Counted from the stretch's first letter, positions 26,864 to 39,689 are shown. The stretch: DNA of 64,000 nt from Isoetes taiwanensis (GCA_021234155.1 JAJEKV010000010.1:18447418-18511417), one strand, 5' to 3'. Notes: generated by a model not told the origin, from the letters alone. A program made the numbers and translations.

Positions 26864-28269
26864 CACTCGAGAGTGAAGAAAAAGGAGGAAGGGTTTCGAG
26901 GGCGGAAGCCATCCGTTCGAAAGTGATCCTCACGGAGTGAGGACGGCACCATTATGGTACCGCCAATGAGATCCCGGGCGGTTTGAAGAGCAGAGGAGTG
27001 TTTTGGCCAAGGGCGTGATCTGCATCAATAAGAAAGCGATCGCACTACATGTCTTCAAGGGCAAATGGGCGCCCCAAGAAATGTACCGACATTCCATGAG
27101 GAGACAGGTCCGAGGCCAAAGGCACCGAATCGCATTCGGATTGGTAAAGGAAAAATGGGACGCCGCCGATTTAAGGAGCTTAGCAAAATGCATTTGAGAG
27201 CAGCAGACAAAACCTCGCTTGAAGATGGATCGGCGATCGTGAGGTGGTGGCATTCCCGCAAGAAGGTGTCAAGACCATGAAGCGCATCCGCCGCCGCTGC
27301 CAACCACGCCATTAGCAATATAGATCCAATTCGTGGGTGGTATCCGTGAGTGGCACCTTCTTCCCAATGTGAGCGGGCGAACAAAACGTGGATCCCACCG
27401 GAGATCCGGCCGAGATCCGAGGTGGAGTCCATCCGCATGACCATCCATGACCTTGGTCCAAAAAGGGAGGCACCAATCGAAGTCAGAACCCGGGGCGGGA
27501 GGTACGCCCAGGAAGCATAGGGAGAAGGAACCATGCCCGCGGGCGGCGGGTTGCCGAAAGCGTCTCCCCAATTGATCGACAAGATCCCATCAAGAGCTTG
27601 ACACCAACGATCCCAAAGAGAAGCAGAGAGTTGAGAGTTGACAGAGGGCTATCCCATCCCGTGGGGACCGCCTTGCTATCCAACGTGAGCTCGAATTGAT
27701 TATAACCGGCGAGGTGTCGCGATATAAATTTGTGCATAGGGAAGATCCTGATGTCCTAGATACTTCCTTATTCATTGCAGCGCTCGCTTGCCGTAGAGAT
27801 AAATGATTGGCAAGCTCGCATGTACCCCTGATGAAGAGTTTGGGTCCGAAAGCAGATCCGCAAGATATGGATTGTTATCCCGGCACCCATTGCACGCTGG
27901 GGTCACCCCGAAAGAGCCGGGCGCGGGCCCATTTCCGAAGTGTTCCCGTGGTATCACCCGTGATAGAAATCATGAAATATGTAAGCCATGGGCTGAACAA
28001 CTCAAGGTGATAAAGTCCGATCGGCACAGCATATGAGATCAAAGACCACAAGGGCACAAAGACAACCCTTTGTCTTCAATGGAGAGTTCGCCAACCAAGA
28101 AAATCTGCAGCGTTGCTCGTGGGAATATCCACAGTCCATCCGCCGCATGCCACTTCGGAAAGGAAGAGGTGGCGGAAAGCAACCACATAATCGTGATAGC
28201 GTGAAGGAACTGGAAGTCAACAGCATTCTCGCTAAGAATGGCGTATGGGCGCCAAGTTTTGCTTGAGCC
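26864..28269. other. gypsy 3' internal region, no recognised domain
   Basis: Frames on both strands (for example 27582-27055 minus) are open for up to 175 codons, but I see no domain. The sequence belongs to the extra region between integrase and the 3' LTR. Confidence 0.4.
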
Positions 28270-29680
28270 TCATCGCCAGATCAATAGCTTGTCAGAGCCG
28301 TTGTTCAAGATCACGATCCGGCTGTCCCTTTCTAGCAAAGAAGCGGATCGGGTCACGACCCGCTTCTCGAAGTGTTGACCTCGGGAGGAGGATTTCCTGA
28401 GTATTGAGACGGCACCTAATCTCCGCCATCCAAGATCTTCTCGCTTCTGCACCTCCGTAGTTTCCATCTTGAAGAGAGGTGAGCCGAGAGGTCTGTAGAA
28501 AGCCGAGCCGGCCAAGGAGGCAATTTGAGCGTCCCGCTCAAAGGTTTTGAACTTGAGTGCTGAAATTTTCACAAAGTTCGAGTACAAGGCGCTGAGCTTA
28601 GCAATATCTCAAGGCCCTTGGTACCTTCGAGAGAGCTGCTTTGGACTTGTTGTGCTCCAATAAATTCTGAATTTCCTCATTGAGCCGAGCCCTGCTGATC
28701 CGCAAGTTGGCTGACTTGATCTTGTGCACTTTTGAGATCCGTATGAGCCCGTAAGAGAGCTTCGCGCTTGTCTTGAAGTTTGGCCTCCAAAGTTGCAACT
28801 TGGGCAAAGGGCAGCTTGAAGGTCCTGTGTACCGCATCGAGGCCTCTAGTGCCCGCTGAACCCCGCCATAAGAGCCGCCTTGGGATTCTTGTAACTTGAG
28901 AGCAAAGCCAGCCTTGAGCATCCCCGGCCGATATCGATACAACAACCCACGAGGGTGTTGTGGTGGTGGAGCCGGCCGCTGCCCGGTTTGTGATGTTTGG
29001 GAAAGATGGTGTGAACCGGATGGTGTAGCTGAGGAGGAGACAAAGGACATGGGTGTGCGGACTTTGGACATGACCAGGGGAAGAAGGGCGGAAGTGCCAA
29101 AATTCGGGTTAGTCATTGGAAGGGACCACCGAGGGAATTATGAGAATTTTGTGGTGTGGGAGGGAAGTAATGACGGATGAGGGCTTGAAAGTGGCCTCCC
29201 ACGTAAACTTTCAAAATGGAAGTGGCACCCGCGGTCCACTTCTTGGAGAAGACGATAGAACATCATTTGGGGCCAATCTATGTGGTGGTTGGAGTGTGTA
29301 GCAAAGATGACCGTGTTATAGAAAGGCTTATTGATATGGGTGTTCTTGATAGAATACCCAAGGAACTTGCCACGAAATTTAACAAAGGTTTCGCGGAGGC
29401 TTGTCGATATTGGTCGACGATGGACATTGGCATGATAAGGAGGTGCACCAAACTATGTGACATCTAGATCCCGTGATGGCGCACCATGATAAACAAGGGG
29501 TGTGCAAGGGAATATGAAATACCTCAAAATCAAATGTTGAGTCAAATAAATGGTGGTGCCATCGACCACGCTGGTGTAGCCATGCGGGTCGTTAACGATA
29601 TTGGCGATGAACTCTTCACCGGTCGATTTGGAGCCGAAGTTCCATTTGAGAGAATTCAGAAAGCTTTTGTCGCTCAAATG
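28270..29680 (-). pseudogene. extra ORF of the gypsy element, plant transposon-protein-like
   Basis: In the minus frame from about 29480 to 29100 there is a continuous reading with FVKFRGKFLGYSIKNTHINK and HHIDWPQMMFYRLLQEVDRG, without stops. I recall this kind of sequence as the 'putative plant transposon protein' domain found between integrase and 3' LTR in large plant gypsy elements. Upstream (29677-29453) is WNFGSKSTGEEFIANIVNDP. Downstream (about 28990-28600) is a Ser/Pro/Gln-rich linker followed by a possible coiled coil. The function of such ORFs is unknown. It is broken by frameshifts. Confidence 0.5.
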
Positions 29681-30829
29681 ACTTCTTTATTTGGGCCAAC
29701 AAGGGCTTCACCGAAAGTGGGCGCCAAGAAGGATACGATGCAAAAAGAGCCGATCCTTGGGAGCAAGAGTTTGAAGTGTAGAAAATCTTGGGGCAGCCAT
29801 GGTAACGATTTGCGTAAACGAAGAGTGATTCAAAGGCGAGGACGAAAAGTCAAGCACGGAGGACAAAGGCGCAGAAGAACGAAAAGGTTTTTAGGGCTTA
29901 ATAACCGGAGGCTTAAGAGGTATGAAGAGGGCTTAAACCGAGCCGCTTGATGGTGCCAAAAATGAAAGATGCCAAGGAGTGTATTGAGAGGCAAAAATTT
30001 GGCTAAGTCCCCAAAAACGTAAGGGAGAAGCAATGAACGGTGAGGGATGAGACGCGGAAAGAAGGATCGGATGTGACAGTGGGCAAAGGACACACATTAA
30101 TGTCCGACGGGCGGAAAAGAAGAAATGGCATTCAATGCCGGGCAACCGGCGGGATATCATTAAAAGGAATGTGTCGAAGGTACCATGGCTAGATATGCGG
30201 CGGAGAAAAGATTCTCATTTTAGAAACAGCCTTTGCATTGCAAACACGCTGGCGATTTGTGTGATTGGTCCACGCCGACAAGGAGTTCCTCGCTTGGCTA
30301 TATAAGACGAACCGAGTAACGGCGGCATCCGATGGCGCCAAAGATGGCCGCCGGGGGGTTTGAACGAGGATCGCACTATGCCCACGAACCGCCGAGTGGA
30401 TTACCCGCAAGATGAATTGTCCGACCTTCGGGCGCCGCCACAATCGCGGCGCGAGAATGGACGGCGGTGTGCCGATGGCTGAACATCCCGACCAAGACCA
30501 ACGGGATGGAGGTGGTTCTCGCGACCTTCACCGGATCCCGAAAGCGTAACCTCTACCACCTCCTCACAAGATCACCTCGCCCAAACCCGAGTAGAGGGTT
30601 TTTCTTCTTAGGACTTAGTAGATAGGGCTCGAGCCCGCTTTTGTATATAGGGCGCGTCTATAGCGAAATAGCCGGGTCAGCCCCACATTTTGTAAAAAAA
30701 TCTCCACTATAATATAATATGCCGCCTTTCTAGTCACTTTCTCGTGGTGTTTGCTTCTTTGAACTGTATCTGCTTGTTGATTTTCGCTTTCAGGTGATGA
30801 AATGTTTTGAGACGAAAACCATTAACCAA
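29681..30829. other. gypsy internal spacer between integrase and extra ORF
   Basis: G+C-rich with no recognised domain. It presumably holds the end of pol and the leader of the extra ORF. Frames on both strands are short. Confidence 0.4.
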
Positions 30830-31870
30830 GGTAGGTAATGGAGTGCCATCTAACTCGCCAGCTTGGAAAACGCTTTGGTCTAACCACTTGAACAATTTGA
30901 TAAGGGCCAAGCCAACGAAACTTGAGTTTACCCGAAAAATTTTTGTACCGAATCATAAAGAAGAACCAAATCGCCTTCTTTAAATGTTTTGTCTTCGACG
31001 CTTGTCATGTAAAGATTTTTGCAACCGTGTCCATGAAGAACACGAATATAAGCATCCCTTCGGTTCATCCAACTGCTTTCTAATTGATAGACCCTTTCTT
31101 TGAGTGCGCAGGGGATTATGAGCAAAGAGCTGCTTGAAAACGGAGTGTTGGAAGGATGTATTCAAATGGCATGAGAGCTTCCCTCGACCATAAACCAATT
31201 TAAAAGGAGGTGACCGTAGCAATCTTGAAACAAGTATTGTAGGCCCAAAGAACAAGAGGGAAGTTTTGTCCGCCAATCTGCGGAATGAAGAAGCGCCACA
31301 AATTTTCTTGAGAATGGTGACCGAGTTTTGTTGGTGCTTTCTCGCCAAACCATTACCTTGAGGATAGTAAGGTGTGCTCTTTGTGATGATGTATCGAGAG
31401 ATAATCCGCCACCTTTGATAGTATGATTGATGAAATGGACACCACGGTCAATGACCCAGCCCGCGGGGCAGCCGAATCGCGCGATAATTTGTTGATAGAG
31501 GACCCTAGCCGCGGCTTGCCGCAGCTGTTGTCCGAAGTGCACAAGCTTCCTACCATTTGGTAGCGTAGTCGCGAGAACTGGGAATGTAACGCACACGGGT
31601 GCCGCCAGAGAGGATCTATAGGTCCCACAAAGTCCATTCCCCATTTGTCGAAGGGAAGTGGCGCGGGCGACCGGGCGGCCAAGGGAAGAGCCGCCACGGG
31701 CCGTAGGGCCCCCCACACCGGCAAGCGCCACACGCGGCGGGCGGCGCGAGCATCTTTGAAGAGCGTGGGCCAATAATACCCAGCCTAGAAGGATTTTGGC
31801 GCGTCGGTGTCACCATGAAAATGACCACCACCTAGCCCTTTGATGAGCTTCTAACAATATCCGAACTTCA
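30830..31870 (-). pseudogene. gypsy integrase (broken)
   Basis: The zinc-binding start is visible as GGHFHGDTDAPKSF and GYYWPTLFKDA (about 31860-31750). The catalytic core shows PFDKWGMDFVGPI (first Asp, about 31640) and RFGCPAGWVIDRGVHFIN (second Asp, about 31440). The expected third acidic residue, after YYPQGNGLA (about 31345), is not clearly preserved. The C-terminal part has EDKTFKEGDLVLLYDS (about 30975) and WLGPYQIV. No chromodomain is apparent. Integrase would insert the element's cDNA. Several frameshifts make this copy inactive. Confidence 0.85.
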
Positions 31871-32263
31871 TGAGGTAGAACACGCCATCGGGCGATGGTG
31901 TCCTTACCCTTTTGTAGAGATGTCCCGCAACCATGGTGTAGTCACGGACCTCTGGAGAAATTGATGGCGACGACGGATTGTCGCCAAGGTGAGAGAGCCG
32001 CCTCGCCTTCCGGGTGGAAGAGCACCCGCGGAGGAGGTACCGCTGAAAATCATGGAACCAATGTGGTGTTGCCGCTACTAAAAAGAGCCGAAAGCATCGT
32101 GAAAGGCGCCCGAGACTCCAGCTTGAGGGATCATCCGTGGTGGATGCGGAAAGATAATCCGATCTACATGAGATTTGGCCGCCTTATGAACGATTTCAAA
32201 AGGAGCAAATTTTGAGAAGAAGGACCCAACGAAAGCAATGCGCCCGTGGGCGGGACTTGTTGA

Positions 32264-33460
32264 TCAAATAGAGGAGTGCTTGGTGGTCCACAAAGAACTT
32301 GATTTGACTGCCCAAAAGGTAATGACGGAAGCGCTGGACACGTAAAATGAGACCCAAAGCTTCACGCCCGCGGCGTAATAGTTGCGCCAGCCAGAATTGA
32401 GTTTTCTACCGGGCGAAGCGATTTGGTTTGTCAAGCAGCGATCATATTCTTGAGAAAGAACAGCCCAATAGCAAACGCCGAGACATCTACATGAACGCGA
32501 AAGGGCTTGTCCCATTGAGGAGGAACAAGAACCGTGCCGAGTAAGCAAAAGCTTCACCGTTGAAAGCAAAGATCCGCCCGGGAATTCCAAGCCCGTGGAT
32601 TCGGCACACCGTGAGTTTATGAATGGGATCCGCAATGGCCGCTAGTCCGTATGAAGGTGGAGTAATAATTGACCTTACCCAGAAAGATCGCGGTCTCCTT
32701 TTGATATTGGCCGGTGCTTGAGCCTTGAGCACAATAACCGATTTTGGCAGTGATCCGTGGTGATACCCGCTTTGGTTAACAACATGGCTCAACAAACACC
32801 GTGAGGTGACGCAAAAGGTGCATTTCTCGTGATTGAGACTAATGCCGACTCATCACATTTCGAAGACGAAGTTCCAATTTATCCAAATGGTCAGCCATGG
32901 AACTCAGAGGGCGAGAAGTCATCTTGAAAAATTTGCAAGAAGGGATTTTCCTTCATGAAATCATGAAAAACCGAGAGCATGATGCGCTGAAACGCTGATG
33001 GAGAGTTTGATAATCCAAAAGGAACCACCTTGTAGGCAAAAGTGCTCCACCTGGTGGTGAAAGTAGTCTTGAGTTGATCGAGATTCTTTGATTGAGATCC
33101 GATTGTAGCCGTAAAAACCATCCATGAAGGAGTACATCTCATGTCCAGCCACCTCTTCCGTAACCCGGTCCGTGAAGGGAAGTGGAAAATGATCACGCCC
33201 GTGGCCCGGATTGAGTTTCCGATAGTCCACACGCACGCCGATCTTACCATTGTGTTTGAGGGCAATGACGATGGGGCTCACCCATTCGTAATGTTTGACC
33301 TCATAGATCAAACCCGCAAAGAAGGAGTTTGTCAATTTCCGCCTTGACGCATCATCACTGTAATTAGGGTTGAGCCGGGTAATCGCCGCTGCTAAACCGG
33401 TCGTCGCATCGATTTGGTAGGAATGGTGAGTTCCCCCAAGCTTTTGTTGATTCCCCAAAG
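32264..33460 (-). pseudogene. gypsy reverse transcriptase and RNase H (broken)
   Basis: RT motifs: RVDYRKLNPGHGRDHFPLPF (about 33240), FAYKVVPFGLSNSPSAFQRI (about 33030) and an active-site region reading FLQIFQDDFS (about 32930), where the usual Y/F-x-DD pair is still recognisable. RNase H begins near 32505 with PFRVHVDVSAFAIG, carrying its first catalytic aspartate. The domains are spread over at least three frames. These enzymes would copy the genomic RNA to DNA and remove the RNA strand. Confidence 0.85.
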
Positions 33461-33867
33461 ATCTCCGTAACTCCGTGCTAAAAATGTGTTTGAATTTTGT
33501 GAACAGCTTGACGGCCCCTCGCTACGATAAGGAGCCGGAAGATTTGCAAAGAATGCGACAAAGTTGATTGTTGCCCACGCCCACAATCTCACTTCGAGTC
33601 CGAATATGGGGTATTACTTCAGATCCCGACAATGTGTGCGGAGGTTGGAGCATAACCGATGCGTGGCACTTTGCGCGGGTGAAAAAGAGGGGTTGCTCGG
33701 GCCATCCAGCCAGGTTGCTTCATGACAAATAAGGTACATCAACAGAGTTGCGTGGAGGTTCAAAGATCCGAAAAGTGATCAACACGCTGATTCGATTGCA
33801 AGGAGCCGTAAGGGTCAAGCAAAGCAGCCACGTACCGTCCCGATCAAGAGTCATTTCTCCCCAAGGA

Positions 33868-34360
33868 TCAAAGATATTCGGGTAGGATGACAGAGGCGCA
33901 CTCAAGCAGTGGAGCCCTCGAACTTGATAAATATTCTCGAGCTTCTTCAGTAATCTGTGGTCCGAGAGAGGGTTCCGCATGTTCAACGTAAATGATCCCG
34001 CCTCGCTTGAAGTCCATGGTGGCATTGAGATGACCATCGCTGATGACTAACCGGTCCGTGGCCCAAGAATGGATACTCTTTGCCCGGCGGAGAAAAGGTC
34101 CGGCCGACCAACATTTCATAGTCACCGGATCTTCGCCAGCCTTTCCAAACTCCAAATTCCATGGGGAAGCCGAGATCACCGATGTTGATGTGAAGAAGAG
34201 GTGTGACGCCTTTGAGGTCGCGGATATGGCCATTAGCCAACTTGATGTCATATGGGGCAATTTAAAGAGTTGTGTGATGCCCATTTGTTTGGCGAGTTTA
34301 TCCGCGATGAGATTGATCAAGCTTACCTCCATCTATTTGAACATGGTTGACTTGCCGATT
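33868..34360 (-). pseudogene. gypsy aspartic protease (broken)
   Basis: Near 34330 one frame reads VQIDGG and the overlapping frame continues NLIADKLAKQMGI. Together this is the DGG-x-NLI..LAKQ..I pattern of plant gypsy proteases, separated by a frameshift. The catalytic Asp-Gly-Gly (instead of DTG/DSG) is typical of Tat/Athila elements. The protease would cleave the Gag-Pol polyprotein. Confidence 0.65.
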
Positions 34361-34399
34361 ACCCACCGTGGCATGGACCGGGTGGGTGTAGAGGTAGCC

Positions 34400-36525
34400 A
34401 CAGCCCCAACTAAAAACAGCTTGGGAGTGGTAACCGGTCCTTGAGAGCGTGACGAAGTTTCAAAATGGCTGCTGCTTAAAGGAATTTTGATCTTGGCTAG
34501 CTCCTCTTGGAGTTCTAGAGGCACATGAGAAAAAGGATCTGGCCGGTTCCACCGGGTGCCGGAGTGCGGGTAGTGAAGCGCCAAACTTCTTTGAGTAAGT
34601 CAACCTCGCAAAGAATATTGGGATACGCCCGAGAGCGTGGAGGTTGAGATGTGGAAGGTGTATCTTGTCTTTGTTGAGCTCGTGGTGGTGGCATGAACAT
34701 TTGCCAATGTGCCCTTCGCCAGCTTGCATGAGGTTCAAAATGCTTTGGCTTAACTTTTTGGCATGACATGTGGCATGAGCTTCCCAAGTCGTGCAAAGTG
34801 AACCTTTTTTCGGCCCTCATGAGGAATGGTGTCAACCGCAAAGGCAAAAGCTGGTTCGCGCCATTCGAATAATGGTCAAGGGACGGATGCCTTGGTCCGG
34901 CGTGAAAACTAAACCAACCCAATTTGACTACCGGACCGGAGGATTAAGTGCCTGAAAATTTTCCTTTGTGCTTGTTGATCCAAAAACAGGTTGATTTGCC
35001 GGAGCTGGTTGATAGCGTGATTGCCGAGGCGCTCTTGGTGGCTTCTAAGAACTGGTCTCGGGCCTTGTTTGCCATTAGCAATCCGTGAGTTGGTAAGCCG
35101 AGGCGGGACCGATGTGGTCTGGATTTGTGCCGTGAAGCCGTACCGAACTTGTGGAAGTTGAGGACACGCCGCGGGTGGTATGACCCCATTCTGACAAAGG
35201 ATAACACCGAGCTTTAGAAGGATCAAAAGGAGGACGGGGTTGGATCCCCGCTGTTGCTCCCCGCTGCTGATAGAGTTGAGTGGGTTGCACCCGGGGGTGG
35301 TCACCGATAGTGCGATTGTTGCCGAGGTGTGGTTTGCACTTGATAAACCATTTTGTTGGCGAACGGGTGGGATGAGTGCGAAGTGCACTCTTCCGCGGGC
35401 ATGATTGCACATGTTGCATCGCTTGCAATGAGGCGGACCATTGGTGGAGTTGCACTCATTTGCCAAATGGCCTTGGTATTTGCAAATATGGCACCGCATC
35501 CGACCGCCGTGGATTAGCGTGTTGAGGCTTAATGTTCGCTTGTGGAACCATGACAGTGGAATGAACGGAGCTCTTGAAGAGCCACCGGAGGAAACATTGA
35601 TCGAAAGTGATTGACAAGGTCGATAGCCTGCTCCAAAGTCTTGGGACGCAAGTATTCAAATAATGAGTCTAATAGCCGGAGGAAGTCCTTGGAGAAACCG
35701 CACCAAAACTGGCTCTGGTGGGTACTCCTTGAGCTTACTTAGCGTAATGTGAAGTCGATCCGCAAAAATCCCTCGCATCTCGCGGGCTCTTGTTGAAGTT
35801 CATTGAGTTGCTTGAGATGAAGTTGATCATCATCCGTGGTCCCATAATGAGACGTAAAAGCGCTTCTCATTTCCGACCAAGCTTGTTTCCAATGGCTTTT
35901 GTTGGACATGAGCCATTGATGAGGAGAGCCACGCAGGTGGTGGAAAAGATGTGGAATTTCAGCTTGAGGTTGCGATGACCATTTAGGACAGCTAGAGCCT
36001 CAAATTCTTCCATGTGGGCCCGGGCACTTTGGTCTAAGGGTTTGCCTTTCGTGTTGCCAAAGGTGGGATAAGTCAGCCGTGTCCGAAAGGTAGATGTGAA
36101 AGTGCTTGGCTGGACAGAAACAAGATAGTGAGGATATTGAGGTTGAGTTGATGTGGCATGGTGCCCGGGCGGACCCCGGATGAAGGGGTGATCGCGGGTT
36201 GAGAAACCGGGCGTAGCCGGAGCATTGGTTTTGAGATCCGTAAGGTTGTAAAACAGGAAGGGCAAAGGGGAAACGTAGGGAAAGGATATTCCCCCCGGTA
36301 GGCGAAAGAGACGACGGTGGATATCCGCTTGCCCACCCCGGAGAGGATGGTTGTGAAGGAAGAGGCGATGGCCCGAAGAATGATGGATGTAGGCATGTTC
36401 AGTGGGTATGAAAGTACGGTTGAGAAGGTTGAGCCCCGATAAGGCCCCCGATAGTGATGAGGGGACCGAGGTTGTGAGCAATGTTTGCACGCTTTGGGGC
36501 GGAACCGGACGGGGCTGACAGACAC
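34400..36525 (-). pseudogene. gypsy gag with CCHC zinc knuckle (broken)
   Basis: The N-terminal half (36525-35700) is basic and Pro/Ser-rich with LTYPTFGNTKGKPLDQSARA, a typical retrotransposon gag segment. A zinc knuckle, CHICKYQGHLANEC, lies at about 35495-35455 (C-x2-C-x4-H-x4-C) and is followed by a second Cys cluster (CKRCNMC). The remainder down to 34400 is low-complexity. Gag would form the particle that packages element RNA. Multiple frameshifts. Confidence 0.75.
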
Positions 36526-37021
36526 GAGGGGTTGGTGGCGCCGGGACTGAGCCCTAGACCCTAAGATGGCCTCCCTCTATGTCATAAGCAGATCCATACA
36601 TGTCGCGGCATCAGCTTCCCGACGCCGATGGCGCCCAAGCGAGAGGCCGCTCGAGAAAGGAGTTCTTCCCGGGCGGAAATTTCTACGCATATGGCGCACG
36701 TAAGAAAGTAGGATGGAATCGCACCCTACCCGGGCCGGCATGTTGTTTGGGGTCTAGGTTCGAACTCCCGAAGACAGCCCTCCGGAGGACCCGTGGATCT
36801 AACAGAGAGTCCTGGGACTATGTCACGGGATTTGCAAGAAGAGAAGAAGAAGAAGAAAACAGAACAAATGAGAGGAAAACGATAAGCTTCCTTGATATCA
36901 ATGATGAACATACATGAGCTCTCGCAATAGAGAGAAAAACTGAAAGGAGACAAGACTCAAAACTCATCTAGCCATCATATGCTAGCTCTACTCATATATA
37001 TAGTACAATGGCCTTGGGCCC

Positions 37022-37324
37022 AATATAGACACTCGACCGATCTACCGCGTGCCGACTCGAAGGGAGGCCCGATTTGCAGGAATGTTGGCGTGCCTCTTTA
37101 AATGCCTAGAATCACGCTGACGCTGACACGGGCGGTGACGGGTCATCACTTGTCTGAGCGGCGCCTCTTGTTGACGGATTGCAGCTTTGACAAGGTGGGT
37201 TCGCCGCTTGGTCTTCTGGCCGAGCCTTTGATGGCTGACCCCGTGGGTCGATCGAGGATCCTTGAGCTTGACCTCAGTCTCGTCAGATGATGAATAGTCC
37301 CGCACGGGAGGCACGTGACTAACA
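37022..37324 (-). repeat. 5' LTR of the gypsy element (shared part)
   Basis: Direct repeat of 26546-26847. The functional 5' LTR may extend further left: GGCCCAAGGCCATTGTACTA and TATATATA at about 36990-37015 look like U3 promoter sequence, and no primer-binding site is evident at 37021. The minus-strand start TGTTAGTC abuts host LINE sequence at 37325. Confidence 0.7.
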
Positions 37325-39542
37325 CACCACCTCAATACACAGATGTTGGGACCATAACTTCAAGAGGTCATGGATCGCCGGATTAACTTCGGTCCTCGGG
37401 CACTTGCCCGATATGTGTACATATCCCCCTCCCCCCACGATAGATGTTTGTATAGTTTGTTGGAGCTAGAAAAACATCTAAATTGGTGGAAAGTTTGCAA
37501 CTATCTATGGCAGATAGGATTGTGGTAGCAATACCTATGTGTATGCAGACTCGGTATTGTTGGCACCATAAAACATCACTGGGCAGTTAACAAATGCAGT
37601 AAGGAATTTTGTATGGGGAGGAAATGAAGAGGGCACGAATGTCAAAGTAGCTTGGAATAAGTGTCGTGTGTCTAAAAAGCATGGCGGTCTGGGGATGTTG
37701 GACATCTCCTTACATAGTAAAGTTCTAGTGAGCAAGTTCTTGGGCCGATACTAAATGAAGATGGAAGTCCTCCAGGTCTTCAACTGTTGAACCAGTCGTT
37801 GCTGCATTCTATTCCATGTGGTAAAGTCTCCCTGCAAGCCGCTTTGCCATGGGTGCTCTTCTATAAGTTGAAGCCTTTTTCCGGCGCCTCACCCTTCTTC
37901 AAATGCTTGGGAAACCGTTAGAAACTTATGGTTGTCACTCAGTTGCAATGCATGTATGGTGGCTAGCCATAGAAACTAGTAATGATTCGAAATCCTTATT
38001 TTCTGTAATGGATATATGGAGTCAAAGGAGATGGTCATTTCTCGGTCTCAACTATGTGGGTGATTGGTATTTTCAAGGCATTTTTCTATCATGGCATGAC
38101 TTCCAAATGAGGTTCAACCTGTGCTAAGAAGATCTGGGAGTTCGTAGCTGGAAATATTTCTACTATGGAAGGCCTATGGTGGGAAAGTTTTTGGTAGTTC
38201 ACAAGGTATGGACGAATGCTGCTCTATCTCTAATTGCTATAAGCTTCTCCACTCAAATGATTTATTGCAGTTATCATTGAAATGGTATATAGAATGAACT
38301 GAAGAGAATCTAGAGACAGGTGTGGAAGAACCCGCTACCGCCAAAAGTACAAACTCTCGTGTGTTAGATCATTCATAGGGAACCAAGAACTAACCATTTG
38401 TTCAGCAATTTGATGCACGTGTTAGTTTTGCATGTCCTATGCGCGATTACGTGGATGAAATAATTGAACACTACTTAATGAGTTGGATTGGCATCCAAAC
38501 CTCTTGGGATCGTGCGAAAGAGGTATCTAATATCCTGTCTCCAATTGTTCGTATTGTGCTTGGACTATACCCTTCTAGGCAATCTACACTAAAGAAGGTG
38601 GCCATACACTTATGTAAGAGTGAGCATTTTCTCAGAAGTACATGCACTCTTCTAGTATTTTGACCTCTCTTAAATTACTTGAGCAAGCAAGTCTCTGCTA
38701 TAGCTGATGAACCAATAAGTCAAGAGTTATGGGAAAATTTCTTTAGGCAATTGTGATGTAAAAATGTATATCTTTGCTATGTGATTACCTCCACATAAGC
38801 GATAAGACTATGCGGTTGGGTTGATATCACATAATTTTAAGTTGTATTGACAAATTTATATGAATAGAAACATCTTTCAAAAAAAGAAAAAGAAAAAAGA
38901 AAGAACTACTATTGTGGATTTACCGGAGTTGACAATACATACTTCCGCCTCGACTGGCGGCGCCGCCTGGTGGCCCTACGGGGCGGAATGCCCTCCCTGC
39001 CGTCCATTACGTAGTCCTTAATGGAACAAAGCATCCAACACAAGAAGTTCGTGATTTTATGCAGATTGATATGGCTTGCTTAAGCAAATTTAATTTCAAA
39101 CGAAGGTCATTGGCCATTTTGGCATAGCTTTGATATGTAACATGTGAAACAATCTAAATAATGAAATATTCTCTAGAGAGTTTGTGTTTGTTTTAAAGAT
39201 GAATCGAAAGATTGCAATATTCATTAGTTCTCTACTTACTTATAACTTCGCATAATTATGCATCTAAATTGTGTACATGGTTCTCTCCCTTTCTTCCTTT
39301 AGTTTTCTAGGTTTATTGATTGGAAAAATCAAGCAAATCCCTATTTTGATAGAATGAAAAAATATCACTTTGCCTAGAGATAGCAAGATTACAGATGGTT
39401 GATATAATCAAGACCATGCAAGGAAGGCCACATAAATAATCCCACAGTTGGAACCCCTTCTCCATTACTAGAGTATTGTACGAAACTTGTTTTCTTAAGA
39501 AATTGGTATTGTTCTTAGTTTAGCCTTTTGAATGCCATTCAT
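37325..39542 (+). repeat. duplicated unit copy II, right part (LINE copy B 3' end and flank)
   Basis: Matches 20040-21905. LINE C-terminal coding traces run from about 37440 (NFVWGG near 37605) to 38700. They include a zinc-finger segment near 38330 (VWKNPLPPKVQTL) that copy I lacks. An A-rich tail at about 38878-38908 ends the LINE. The following G+C-rich block (about 38945-39000) and A/T-rich flank match copy I to about 39540, where similarity stops. Confidence 0.8.
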
Positions 39543-39689
39543 CTTTATATTATAAAGTTTTAGTGTATGTCATGAAGCAAACCCTAATTTGAACAGTTGA
39601 GATCATCTGCTTGCATCCAAAGGCCGAGATGTATCGCACGAATTCCCACCACTGTGATTGGCCATGCTCTAATCTCTGAAGCGGAAAGG

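Larger units (their letters stand above)
26546..37324 (-). mobile_element. Ty3/gypsy LTR retrotransposon, Tat/Athila-like, decayed
   Basis: Direct repeats of about 300 bp bound a 10.8-kb element whose genes run right to left: gag with a CCHC knuckle, protease, RT, RNase H, integrase, then a 4-kb extra region before the 3' LTR. This is the gypsy order (RT before integrase). PFDKWGMDFVGPI in the integrase and FKEGDLVLLYDS after it are typical of plant Tat/Athila elements, many of which also carry extra ORFs past integrase. It sits inside a LINE, with CACC visible on both sides as a candidate target duplication. It is richer in G+C than its surroundings. All genes are frameshifted. Confidence 0.9.

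Noticed and set aside
35867-36490. 207-codon minus frame as a separate protein
   Set aside because: It is part of the frameshifted gag of the gypsy element.
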